NCBI GenBank assembly: GCA_964427485.1
Contig: CAYRUP010000014.1
Location: forward strand, 1 to 25,198
Direction: 5' to 3'
Length of the DNA: 25,198 nucleotides
From: CAYRUP01 sp964427485
GTDB taxonomy: Bacteria > Pseudomonadota > Gammaproteobacteria > DSM-16500
A model generated the notes under the pieces. That model was not told the origin of the DNA. It saw nothing but the letters and a program-made list of their open reading frames with translations, and made no database searches. The translations under genes were made by a program, and so were the position numbers. Positions 14,195-22,215 of this stretch are shown piece after piece (within the stretch, counting starts at the first letter, position 1; the number at the start of each line of letters is the position of its first letter).

Positions 14195-15129
14195 TTTAAT
14201 ATTTTATCGATGTTCGCCATAATTTCTGGAGTGAGTAACGATTTAATTTCGATTGCTTCCAGATTTTCTAGCAATTGTGCTTTTCTGGAAGCGCCAGTGA
14301 TGACGCTACTGACATGCGGGTTTTTCAAGCACCAAGCGATCGCTAATTGCGAAGTTGTACAACTTAAATTGTCAGCAATTTTAGAAATCTCTTTGACTTT
14401 AGCAACCTCTTCTTGAAAATTAGCTGGAATCAGCCACGCTTCTTTTGCCAAACGACTATCGGGCGGAATGCCGTGGTCATATTTGCCGGATAAAACACCC
14501 GAGGCGAGTGGACTCCAAATGGTGGTTCCCATGCCATACCGTTTAAATAGAGGTAAATAATCTTTTTCTAAATGATCGCGAAAGAACATGTTGTATCGCG
14601 GCTGTTCCATGGAGGGTTGAATGCAGCCTAATTGTTCTGCGATTTGATAAGCCGATTCAATTTGTTCAGCGCTCCATTCGGAGGTTCCCCAATACAAGGC
14701 ATAGCCATTACGCACGAGATAATCCATTGCGAGCACGGTTTCTTCAATCGGGGTATCGAGATCAGGCCGATGACAAAATAATAAATCGACATAATCCAGT
14801 TGCAAACGGCGCAATGAATTTCGCGTGCCTTCCAACAAATGTTTGCGGGAAAGTCCCGTATCATTTGGACCATTGCCGCCCCAAAAAATTTTGGTGGAAA
14901 TGACTAAATCTTCGCGACGAAATTCTTTAATCACTTTCCCCATTAAAATTTCCGCTTCGCCATGCGCATAACCTTCGGCGTTATCAAAAAAATTGATGCC
15001 ATGATCAAATGCCGCATGCATAAAATCTTTAACCGAATTGACATCAAGCTGTTTGGCAAAGGTAATCCATGAACCAAACGAAATTTCACTGATTTTGATA
15101 CCCGCTTTACCGAGTTTATTGTATTGCAT
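14191..15129 (-). CDS. Aldo/keto reductase, Kv-channel beta-subunit-like
   Basis: A 312-residue NADPH-dependent TIM-barrel oxidoreductase. The catalytic tetrad is visible as Asp49, Tyr54, Lys80 and His120 (FFDNAEGYA, STKIF, LFCHRPD). The text STKIFWGG, GLSRKHLLEGTRNSLRRLQL, YWGTSEWS and WSPLASGVLSGKYDHGIP is strikingly like AKR6 proteins, the family of eukaryotic Kv-beta subunits and their bacterial relatives. The physiological substrate is unknown. A longer frame reaches 15201, but the ATG at 15129 has GGAAGG eight bases upstream and starts the conserved MQYNKLGKAGIKIS. Its stop overlaps folB as ATGA, though no folate role is known for this family. Confidence 0.9.
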   Translation of the reverse strand: MQYNKLGKAGIKISEISFGSWITFAKQLDVNSVKDFMHAAFDHGINFFDNAEGYAHGEAEILMGKVIKEFRREDLVISTKIFWGGNGPNDTGLSRKHLLEGTRNSLRRLQLDYVDLLFCHRPDLDTPIEETVLAMDYLVRNGYALYWGTSEWSAEQIESAYQIAEQLGCIQPSMEQPRYNMFFRDHLEKDYLPLFKRYGMGTTIWSPLASGVLSGKYDHGIPPDSRLAKEAWLIPANFQEEVAKVKEISKIADNLSCTTSQLAIAWCLKNPHVSSVITGASRKAQLLENLEAIEIKSLLTPEIMANIDKILK

Positions 15130-15197
15130 GTCGGAAACCTTCCTGGAATGTGAGAAAGAGCGTGTATGGTATATCAGATTTGTAACGAGAAACAATC

Positions 15198-16391
15198 TCA
15201 AATCTTAATTCCCAGGCCTTTTTCTGGATGACTGGAAGAAGTAAGCTCTGCTTGTTGTTTCTCTTCTTTCGGCACAGAAAAATCGACAAACACATTCCGA
15301 TTGATTAGCACCGATTCGGAAACTTGTCTACGTGAATTTTCCAGCTGTTCTGCCAGGATTTTTCTAATTTGGGTTTGATTTTTGAGGCGCGCTTCTTGAG
15401 TGGGTAGTGTTGCAGTATTTGATCTATATTCTGGAAGTCCTCTGCAACCAAAATTAAAAGATTCAATGAGAGCATAATCATTAATTGAATTAGTGAGATT
15501 CCTTATTATTGTTTGGGTTGAGCTATAATCAGAATCCATTATGGTTAAGGGTGTATGACCTTCATAATCTTTAGCATCAAACTTTGCACCATGAGCTAAT
15601 AATAATTTTATGAATTCAGGATCATCGCCTCTTAAACACGCGATATGCAATGCTGTCATTCCATTTGCTAAATGAATAGCATTCACATCCGCTTTAATTT
15701 CAAGTAATTTTTGAATGATTTCTTTTTGTGGATAAAAAGTAGATGGGACAGAAACAGGCGCATCAGGGTTTTGATGATTCCAACCTTTGCTTACGGCAAG
15801 TAAAAATGGATTATTACCTTCCATAGGTGAATATTGATTTATATCGACGCCTAATTGAATAAGTGCCATGACGCAAGGATAATGGGTGCTCGCGAGAGTA
15901 ATCGTGAATTCAAACGTATAATTTACGAGTGATTGATCGATATCGGACACATTTGGACTTAGAATATATTTTGGTAAATTCAGCATGACTCGACTTTTAT
16001 CTTTATCGGTCTTTGAAAAATCTTGGAATTCTTTTTCTTCCCAAATGAATTCCGCAAAATGCCTGGTTCTCGCACTTAATATTGACCCACCATGGCGATA
16101 AACTTGAAAATATAACCCATTCAAATTTTGCAAAGGAGTTAAATCGCTAACATAATTTATTGAATCACCTTCGAAAATCTTATCATCATCAAAGAATTCA
16201 CAAACATTCGAATAATTTTTCCAAGCTTGTTCAGCGACAAGTTGAACTTCAGGTGATCCACAGCGAAGAGGGTAGTTCTTTAAAACAGTTTTTTTTAATG
16301 CACGAGAGAATTTTTCAAAAAATTGAGATTTATCAAGTCGTTTGCTTTTTTGAAAATATCCGGGAACAGAGGTAGCTCGAGTGGCTGACAT
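15198..16391 (-). CDS. Ankyrin-repeat protein, candidate secreted effector
   Basis: The 397-residue protein has no signal peptide or membrane segment. The middle holds ankyrin repeats: the clearest at about 244-276 (GMTALHIACLRGDDPEFIKLLLAHGAKFDA), weaker units at 160-190 and 194-240 (the latter with an insertion), and the start of another at 278-284 (EGHTPLT). The N-terminal 150 residues resemble nothing I recognise. The C-terminus is polar and Glu/Ser-rich (VPKEEKQQAELTSSSHPE), reminiscent of the E-block of Legionella and Coxiella Dot/Icm substrates. It lies alone, 68 bases upstream of the reductase gene. Effector status is inferred; a cytoplasmic scaffold is the alternative. Confidence 0.82.
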   Translation of the reverse strand: MSATRATSVPGYFQKSKRLDKSQFFEKFSRALKKTVLKNYPLRCGSPEVQLVAEQAWKNYSNVCEFFDDDKIFEGDSINYVSDLTPLQNLNGLYFQVYRHGGSILSARTRHFAEFIWEEKEFQDFSKTDKDKSRVMLNLPKYILSPNVSDIDQSLVNYTFEFTITLASTHYPCVMALIQLGVDINQYSPMEGNNPFLLAVSKGWNHQNPDAPVSVPSTFYPQKEIIQKLLEIKADVNAIHLANGMTALHIACLRGDDPEFIKLLLAHGAKFDAKDYEGHTPLTIMDSDYSSTQTIIRNLTNSINDYALIESFNFGCRGLPEYRSNTATLPTQEARLKNQTQIRKILAEQLENSRRQVSESVLINRNVFVDFSVPKEEKQQAELTSSSHPEKGLGIKI

Positions 16392-16539
16392 GGTTTGTTC
16401 TCGTTATAAAGTATTCTATTTTTTTAATTGCTTCACATTCTATAATATTATTGCGAAATATTCACCGTCTTAAAGACTTACAACGCGTGTGTTCGCTATA
16501 GTTTGTATTATACTGAGAGGATAGATAAAGAGGATAATT

Positions 16540-16686
16540 ATGCAAACTTATTCTGAAGAAGAAAATATCCGAAAAGGTGGACAATTAAAAGGGTTAATGA
16601 AAATCCGTGATGATTTCGATGCACCGCTGCCAGAGGAGCTTCTGAAACAGTTTTATGGTATTGAAAATTACTACCTAAATTTCTAA
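16540..16686 (+). CDS. Short antitoxin-like protein (Phd/YefM- or VapB-type tail), possibly a remnant
   Basis: A 48-codon frame with a strong ribosome site (AAGAGGATAATT before ATG). Its middle, LKGLMKIRDDFDAPLPEELL, closely resembles the C-terminal toxin-binding tail of many Phd/YefM or VapB-type antitoxins (typically K-x-DDFDAPLP). The N-terminal DNA-binding part of such proteins is missing and only MQTYSEEENIRKGGQ precedes the tail. No PIN-domain or RelE-type toxin gene follows; a palindromic repeat begins two bases after the stop. It may be the relic of a toxin-antitoxin pair cut by the repeat or an intact orphan. Confidence 0.6.
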   Translation: MQTYSEEENIRKGGQLKGLMKIRDDFDAPLPEELLKQFYGIENYYLNF

Positions 16687-16688
16687 GA

Positions 16689-16865
16689 GCTGCCTGCTTT
16701 TCACCTCTCCCACAAGGCTAGAGGTATCACACATCTTTTTGAATAGTTTTTCGTAGGGTGGATTAGGCGTTTTTTGCCGTAATCCACCGTAAATTTGGTG
16801 GATTACGATGCAAAAAACGCATCTAATCCACCCTACCACAAGGGGAGAGGTGAAAAGCGGGCAGC
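16689..16865. repeat. Nested palindromic repeat (MITE-like element inside another)
   Basis: The outer arms GCTGCCTGCTTTTCACCTCT (from 16689) and AGAGGTGAAAAGCGGGCAGC (to 16865) are inverted copies with one mismatch. Inside is a second inverted repeat: GTAGGGTGGATTAG at 16753 pairs with CTAATCCACCCTAC ending at 16836, around a short loop near 16788-16796. The inner arms differ by two compensating two-base indels. An 8-bp direct repeat CCACAAGG occurs at 16710-16717 and 16836-16843 and may mark a target-site duplication. The rest of the 333-base gap, 16866-16949, holds nothing I can name. Confidence 0.85.
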
Positions 16866-16928
16866 AATGATATCATCCATTTAAAAGACTTTGAACAGGT
16901 TCCAAGACCACCCTTAATCACAAGCCAA

Positions 16929-16958
16929 TTCGATAGCCAAACCAATAATTGCTATAAT
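16929..16958 (+). promoter_or_regulatory. Extended -10 promoter of the SUF operon
   Basis: A perfect TATAAT (16953-16958) is preceded by TG at 16950-16951, giving the extended -10 form TGnTATAAT. The -35 is poor (TTCGAT at 16929-16934, 18-base spacing), as is common with extended -10 promoters or activated ones. The predicted start falls inside the palindrome at 16959-16977, about 55 bases before the regulator ATG. Confidence 0.6.
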
Positions 16959-16977
16959 TAGTACAAGTACGGTACTA
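16959..16977. promoter_or_regulatory. Possible operator for the Rrf2/IscR-like regulator
   Basis: TAGTAC (16959-16964) and GTACTA (16972-16977) are perfect inverted half-sites with a seven-base centre, directly abutting the -10 box. A dimeric repressor bound here would cover the start point. The obvious candidate is the Rrf2 protein encoded just downstream, as autoregulation is usual in that family. It does not match the E. coli IscR type 1 consensus, so the link is by position only. Confidence 0.5.
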
Positions 16978-17019
16978 TATGCGACCTTTTGATTGGATAG
17001 GGTTAAGGGCCTGTTTAAG

Positions 17020-17487
17020 ATGCTGCGAATAAGCAAATTGACGGATTATGCGATTGTTGTGTTGAGCTATTTGGCACTGGATGCGCTTAAGATTGCGAGC
17101 GCAACCCAAATTGCCCAAGCGGTACATCTTTCCATCCCAACAGTCAGTAAGTTATTAAAAATATTATTGGAAGCGCGATTAGTGAAATCTTATCGTGGCG
17201 CAGGGGGTGGGTATCAATTGGCCCGTTCGTCTAAAGAAATTACCCTGGCTGACATCGTGTCGGCAGTTGAAGGTAAGCTTGCGATGACGGAATGCTGTGC
17301 GGCTTTAAATACGTGCGTTATCGATTCATTGTGCGCGATTAAAGAAAATTGGCAAGTCATTAACAAAGTGATTTTAACTGCACTCGGTGGTTTAACGCTA
17401 AATGATATGACACGTCCTTTGCATCAGCATCCGTATGTGTTGCGTGGAATACCGATAAAGGTAGTAGGTTTACAACATGACAAATAA
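17020..17487 (+). CDS. Rrf2-family Fe-S-responsive regulator of the SUF operon (IscR/SufR-like)
   Basis: A 155-residue winged-helix regulator that opens MLRISKLTDYAIVVLSYLA, as is typical of the Rrf2 family and of the gammaproteobacterial SUF operon regulators. The recognition helix region ATQIAQAVHLSIPTVSKLLKILL is followed by the wing GAGGGYQLAR. The cluster-binding region has four Cys, with C-x5-C-x5-C spacing (CAALNTCVIDSLC) exactly as in E. coli IscR Cys92/98/104, so it probably senses Fe-S supply. ATG at 17020 is chosen over an upstream TTG because the family N-terminus starts there; AAGGG lies upstream. It overlaps sufB by 11 bp and probably represses its own operon. Confidence 0.92.
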   Translation: MLRISKLTDYAIVVLSYLALDALKIASATQIAQAVHLSIPTVSKLLKILLEARLVKSYRGAGGGYQLARSSKEITLADIVSAVEGKLAMTECCAALNTCVIDSLCAIKENWQVINKVILTALGGLTLNDMTRPLHQHPYVLRGIPIKVVGLQHDK

Positions 17488-18919
17488 ATACATCAAAGAA
17501 GTCGTCAATAAAAATTATCAATACGGTTTTGTCACCGCAATTGAATCGGATACCTTTGCCCCAGGATTGTCAGAAGATGTTATTCGAAAAATTTCTCAAC
17601 TGAAAAACGAACCGGAATTTATGCTGGAATGGCGCCTACGCGCCTATCGGCATTGGTTGACAATGACATTGCCGCACTGGGCACATGTGCATTATCCAGA
17701 AATTGATTATCAAAAAATAATTTATTATTCGGCACCCAAAGCAAAAAAAGCGGGACCGAAAAGTTTGGATGAAGTGGATCCCAAATTATTAGAAACTTAT
17801 AAAAAACTCGGTATTCCTTTACATGAACAAGGTCGATTAGCCGGTGTGGCAGTGGACGCTGTATTTGATAGCGTTTCCGTGGCAACAACGTTCAAGGCAA
17901 AATTGGCAGAAGCGGGCGTTATATTTTGTTCTTTTTCGGAAGCCGTACAAAAACATCCGGAATTAGTCGAAAAATATTTAGGAACCGTCGTTCCGTATCG
18001 CGATAATTTTTTCGCAACCTTAAATTCCGCGGTTTTCAGCGATGGATCATTCGTGTATGTGCCGAAAGGCGTACGTTGTCCTATGGAATTGTCCACGTAT
18101 TTTCGCATTAACGCAGCCAATACAGGACAATTTGAACGTACATTGATTATTGCCGAAGAAGGCAGTTACGTGAGTTATCTGGAAGGCTGCACTGCACCGA
18201 TGCGTGATGAAAATCAATTACATGCCGCTGTCGTTGAATTGATTGCACTGGATAATGCAGAAATAAAATATTCTACTGTGCAAAATTGGTATCCGGGTGA
18301 TGAAGAAGGTCGTGGCGGCATTTATAATTTTGTGACGAAGCGCGGCGCATGCCGCGGTGTCAATGCAAAAATTTCCTGGACGCAAATTGAAACGGGTTCA
18401 GCCATTACCTGGAAATATCCCAGCGTGATTTTGCAAGGCGATAATTCAGTCGGTGAATTTTATTCTGTTGCATTAACCAATCATCATCAGCAAGCCGATA
18501 CCGGCACCAAAATGATTCATATCGGCAAAAACACGCGCAGCACGATTATTTCTAAAGGGATTGCAGCAGGACACGGTCAAAATACGTATCGTGGTTTAGT
18601 GCGTGTGCTGCCTACCGCGAGCAATGCGCGTAATTATACTCAGTGTGATTCACTTTTATTAGGCGATACGTGCGGCGCACATACTTTTCCCTATATCGAA
18701 GCGAAAAATAGCACGGCGCAAATCGAGCATGAAGCGTGCACATCCAAAATTGGCGACGATCAATTATTTTATTGCCGTCAGCGCGGTTTACGCGAAGAAG
18801 ATGCTGTCTCCATGATTGTAAATGGATTTTGTAAAAAAGTATTTAATGAATTGCCGATGGAATTCGCAGTGGAAGCGCAAAAGTTATTAGAAGTGAGCCT
18901 AGAAGGCAGCGTAGGATAA
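17477..18919 (+). CDS. sufB: SufB, Fe-S cluster scaffold protein
   Basis: SufB forms the SufBC2D scaffold where clusters are built from persulfide sulfur and iron. The 480-residue length is normal. Family landmarks are the conserved N-terminal KNYQYGFVTAIESDTF, GVRCPMELSTYFRIN, YLEGCTAP (Cys238), and the C-terminal core YTQCDSLLLGDTCGAHTFPY with IEHEA. By position, Cys238, Cys390 and Glu419 appear to correspond to functional residues described in E. coli SufB. It overlaps the regulator gene by 11 bp and is followed by sufC after 20 bases. Confidence 0.97.
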   Translation: MTNKYIKEVVNKNYQYGFVTAIESDTFAPGLSEDVIRKISQLKNEPEFMLEWRLRAYRHWLTMTLPHWAHVHYPEIDYQKIIYYSAPKAKKAGPKSLDEVDPKLLETYKKLGIPLHEQGRLAGVAVDAVFDSVSVATTFKAKLAEAGVIFCSFSEAVQKHPELVEKYLGTVVPYRDNFFATLNSAVFSDGSFVYVPKGVRCPMELSTYFRINAANTGQFERTLIIAEEGSYVSYLEGCTAPMRDENQLHAAVVELIALDNAEIKYSTVQNWYPGDEEGRGGIYNFVTKRGACRGVNAKISWTQIETGSAITWKYPSVILQGDNSVGEFYSVALTNHHQQADTGTKMIHIGKNTRSTIISKGIAAGHGQNTYRGLVRVLPTASNARNYTQCDSLLLGDTCGAHTFPYIEAKNSTAQIEHEACTSKIGDDQLFYCRQRGLREEDAVSMIVNGFCKKVFNELPMEFAVEAQKLLEVSLEGSVG

Positions 18920-18939
18920 TTTTTAAAAATAGGTGAAAA

Positions 18940-19707
18940 ATGCTAACCATTCGAAATTTACATGCATCCATTCAGGATGAAAAACAGAAAACCAAACAAA
19001 TTCTCCGTGGGATTAATTTAACGGTGCAGCCCGGCGAAGTTCATGCCATCATGGGACCCAATGGTTCAGGCAAAAGCACATTCGCTAATATTTTAGCGGG
19101 ACGCGATGAATATCAAGTGACGGAAGGCAATGCGACACTGGATAACAACGATTTATTTGCACTCGAGCCCGAACAACGCGCAGCGGCGGGATTGTTTCTC
19201 GCGTTTCAATATCCTGTTGAAATTCCTGGCGTCAATAACATGTATTTTTTGAAAGCCGCAGTCAACAGCATTCGTAAACAACGTAACTTACCCCTGCTCG
19301 ATGCCATAGATTTTCTAGTGTTAGTCAAAGCAAAAATGCAAGAAGTTGGCATGGACGAAAAATTTTTGCATCGTGCGGTCAATGAAGGTTTTTCTGGCGG
19401 CGAAAAAAAACGTAATGAAGTCTTACAAATGTTAATGCTGGAACCACGTCTCGCTATTTTAGATGAAACGGATTCCGGTCTTGATATTGATGCTTTGCAA
19501 GCGGTTGCCAAAGGGGTCAATAGTTTACGAAATAAAGAGCGCAGCTTTATCGTGGTGACGCACTATCAGCGCTTATTAAATTTTATTATTCCAGATGTGG
19601 TGCATGTCATGGTGCATGGCAGAATTATTAAATCAGGTGACAAAGCATTAGCGCTTGCAATTGAAGAAAAAGGTTACGGCTGGTTAGAAAAAGAGGCAGA
19701 AGCATGA
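18940..19707 (+). CDS. sufC: SufC, ATPase of the Fe-S scaffold
   Basis: SufC is an ABC-type ATPase that drives conformational change of the SufBC2D scaffold in the cytoplasm. The 255-residue protein shows Walker A GPNGSGKST at 39-47, signature FSGGEKKRNE at 151-160, Walker B LAILDETDSGLD at 171-182 and the switch His in VVTHYQRLL. AGGTGA precedes the ATG. Its stop overlaps the sufD start by 4 bp (ATGA). Confidence 0.97.
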   Translation: MLTIRNLHASIQDEKQKTKQILRGINLTVQPGEVHAIMGPNGSGKSTFANILAGRDEYQVTEGNATLDNNDLFALEPEQRAAAGLFLAFQYPVEIPGVNNMYFLKAAVNSIRKQRNLPLLDAIDFLVLVKAKMQEVGMDEKFLHRAVNEGFSGGEKKRNEVLQMLMLEPRLAILDETDSGLDIDALQAVAKGVNSLRNKERSFIVVTHYQRLLNFIIPDVVHVMVHGRIIKSGDKALALAIEEKGYGWLEKEAEA

Positions 19708-21002
19708 ATGATGTTGTTACAAGTCCTCTAGAACTAGAACAGTGTTTTGCAAAAAATCCTCATTTTACAGAGGTAAAATGGCTATGTGATTTTCGCGCGC
19801 AACAATTAAAACTATTTTTAGAACGCGGGTTGCCCACCAGAAAAGAAGAAGCTTGGAAATATACCGAAATCAATAAAAATACGCTTCCCAGTCAAGTAGG
19901 CATTGCAACGGAATGGTTGCAATATGCGGAAAAAATCGCGGAAATAAAAAAAATCACCGACATCATTTTCACTTTCGTCAATGGTCATTTCATTGCGTCT
20001 TTGTCTTATACGGAAACATTACCCAAAGAAGTTACCTTGAGTACGCTTAATGCGGCATTGCATTCACATGAAAATCAATTGAAAAAATATTTAAATACCG
20101 TGGATGGTAAACGTTATCCATTCGCGCAATTAAATGCGGCGCTCATGATGAATGGATTATTTTTGGAAATACCTAAAAATGTCAAAATGACCGTGCCAAT
20201 TTATTTACTCTTTGTTAACACAGCGCAAAATGATTATATGAGCAGCCCGCGCAATCTCATTCTCGCGCACGCGGAAAGTGCAGTCACAGTGATTGAAGAT
20301 CATCAAGGCGAGAGAACAGCAGAACGTTATTTTACGAATGTTGTTACAGAAATTCATGCCCATCGCGGCGCAAAAATGAATTATTACAAACTGCAAGACG
20401 AAGCAAACACTGCGACACATATTGCCAATGTTTTTGTCCGACAAGAACAAGATAGTCAAGTCAAAACGTATTTTTTTTCACGCGGTGCACAACTGGCGCG
20501 CGAAGATTTAAGTGTTTGGCAAGAGGCAAAAGGCACCGAAAGTTATTTGTATGGCTTGTATGAATTAACCCGTGATAAACAACATATCGATCATCATGTG
20601 CATGTTGATCATCTTGCTCCGCATGGGACAAGTTCCATGTTGTACAAAGGTCTTCTCGATAAAAAATCACGTGCGGTTTTCAACGGGAAAGTGTATGTGC
20701 ATCCTGACGCACAACAAATTAATGCGCATCAATCGAATCATAATATTTTATTATCAAACGATGCGGAAGTGAGCACTAAGCCTGAATTAGAAATTTACGC
20801 AGATGATGTGAAGTGCACGCACGGCGCCACGATAGGCCAATTAGATCATGAAGCGTTATTTTATCTTTGCTCACGCGGTATCAGCGCAAGTGAAGCACAT
20901 ACGTTATTAACGCGCGCATTTCTCGAAGAAGTGTATAGCAAAATCGACGCTGCCAACATCAGAGATTTCATGCAAAAACGGATGAATAGCCATGACGAAT
21001 GA
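19704..21002 (+). CDS. sufD: SufD, Fe-S scaffold partner of SufB
   Basis: SufD is a SufB paralogue that completes the SufBC2D complex and helps iron entry. The 432-residue protein has a divergent N-terminal helical part containing PTRKEEAWKYTEI and the conserved C-terminal beta-helix ending KCTHGATIGQLDHEALFYLCSRGIS, whose His lies in the position of the functional His of E. coli SufD. It overlaps sufC by 4 bp and sufS by 11 bp. Confidence 0.95.
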   Translation: MNDVVTSPLELEQCFAKNPHFTEVKWLCDFRAQQLKLFLERGLPTRKEEAWKYTEINKNTLPSQVGIATEWLQYAEKIAEIKKITDIIFTFVNGHFIASLSYTETLPKEVTLSTLNAALHSHENQLKKYLNTVDGKRYPFAQLNAALMMNGLFLEIPKNVKMTVPIYLLFVNTAQNDYMSSPRNLILAHAESAVTVIEDHQGERTAERYFTNVVTEIHAHRGAKMNYYKLQDEANTATHIANVFVRQEQDSQVKTYFFSRGAQLAREDLSVWQEAKGTESYLYGLYELTRDKQHIDHHVHVDHLAPHGTSSMLYKGLLDKKSRAVFNGKVYVHPDAQQINAHQSNHNILLSNDAEVSTKPELEIYADDVKCTHGATIGQLDHEALFYLCSRGISASEAHTLLTRAFLEEVYSKIDAANIRDFMQKRMNSHDE

Positions 21003-22215
21003 AACATGGAATTATAAAAAAGATTTCCCAATCCTGAATCAATTGATTCATGGCAAGCCATTGGTTTTTTTAGATAGCGCGGCAAGCAGTCAAAAACCAC
21101 AATGTGTGATCGATGCATTAGTAAAATATTATCAACATGATCATGCCAATATTCATCGCGGCGTGTATGAATTAAGCGTGCGTGCGACACGTTGTTATGA
21201 AGAAGCGCGCATTACTATCCAAAAATTTATTCACGCGGCGCATGCCCATGAAATCATCTTTGTGCGTGGGGCCACAGAAGCCATTAATTTGGTGGCGCAA
21301 AGTTATGGTCGGTCGCGTTTTAAAGCGGGTGATGAAATTATTGTGAGCGGCATGGAGCATCACTCGAATATTGTTCCCTGGCAATTATTAAGAGACCAGA
21401 GTGGTATCGTTATAAAAGTCATTCCGGTTTTAGATAACGGCGAATTGGATCTTTTCGCGTATGAAAAATTATTTACGCCACGCACTCAACTCGTGGCAGT
21501 TGCGCATGCCTCGAATGTGTTGGGCACCATTAATCCGATTAAAGAAATGACCCAAATTGCGCATGCTCGGCATGTTCCTTTGTTAGCAGACGGCGCGCAA
21601 GCTTTGCCGCATATGCCTGTTGATGTCGTCGATTTGGATTGTGATTTTTATACGTTTTCATCGCACAAAGCGTATGGTCCCACGGGCGTTGGGGTTTTGT
21701 ATGGCAAAACGGCGCTTTTGGAAAGTATGCCGCCTTACCATGGCGGGGGTGATATGATTGAAACGGTCAGTTTTGAAAAATCGACTTTCAAACCGCTGCC
21801 TTATAAATTCGAAGCAGGCACGCCTAATATTGCGGATATTATTGCTTTTGCTACGGCGCTTAATTATTTGCAAAAAATTGGCATGCAAAAAATTGCTGAG
21901 CATGAACAGGATTTATTAGCCTATGCAACGCAGAAATTAGCTGAAATTCCAGGATTACGCTTGCTGGGTACCGCGAAACATAAAGTGGGTGTGATCGCAT
22001 TTGTATTAAATGATATTCATCCGCATGATATCGGCACGATACTCGATCACGAAGGTATTGCGGTGCGTGCGGGTCATCATTGCGCGATGCCGTTGATGGA
22101 ACGTTTTGCGGTTCCCGCTTGTGTGCGAGCCTCATTTGGCATTTATAATTCCAGAAAAGATGTGGATGCTTTGGTCGAAGGTCTTTGCATCGTCAAGAGG
22201 TTATTTAAATCATGA
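20992..22215 (+). CDS. sufS: SufS, group II cysteine desulfurase
   Basis: SufS removes sulfur from cysteine with pyridoxal phosphate and passes it on as persulfide. The 407-residue length is standard. The PLP lysine is Lys226 in TFSSHKAYGPTGVG, and the catalytic Cys364 lies in RAGHHCAMPLM; both fall at the same numbers as in E. coli SufS. The short active-site loop marks group II, which needs a sulfur-accepting partner. Here the partner should be SufU, encoded next with a 4-bp overlap, since no sufE is in the operon. Confidence 0.97.
   Translation: MTNETWNYKKDFPILNQLIHGKPLVFLDSAASSQKPQCVIDALVKYYQHDHANIHRGVYELSVRATRCYEEARITIQKFIHAAHAHEIIFVRGATEAINLVAQSYGRSRFKAGDEIIVSGMEHHSNIVPWQLLRDQSGIVIKVIPVLDNGELDLFAYEKLFTPRTQLVAVAHASNVLGTINPIKEMTQIAHARHVPLLADGAQALPHMPVDVVDLDCDFYTFSSHKAYGPTGVGVLYGKTALLESMPPYHGGGDMIETVSFEKSTFKPLPYKFEAGTPNIADIIAFATALNYLQKIGMQKIAEHEQDLLAYATQKLAEIPGLRLLGTAKHKVGVIAFVLNDIHPHDIGTILDHEGIAVRAGHHCAMPLMERFAVPACVRASFGIYNSRKDVDALVEGLCIVKRLFKS

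Noticed and set aside
16689..16865. CRISPR array
   Set aside because: The repeats are inverted rather than direct, there are no regular spacers and no cas genes are present.
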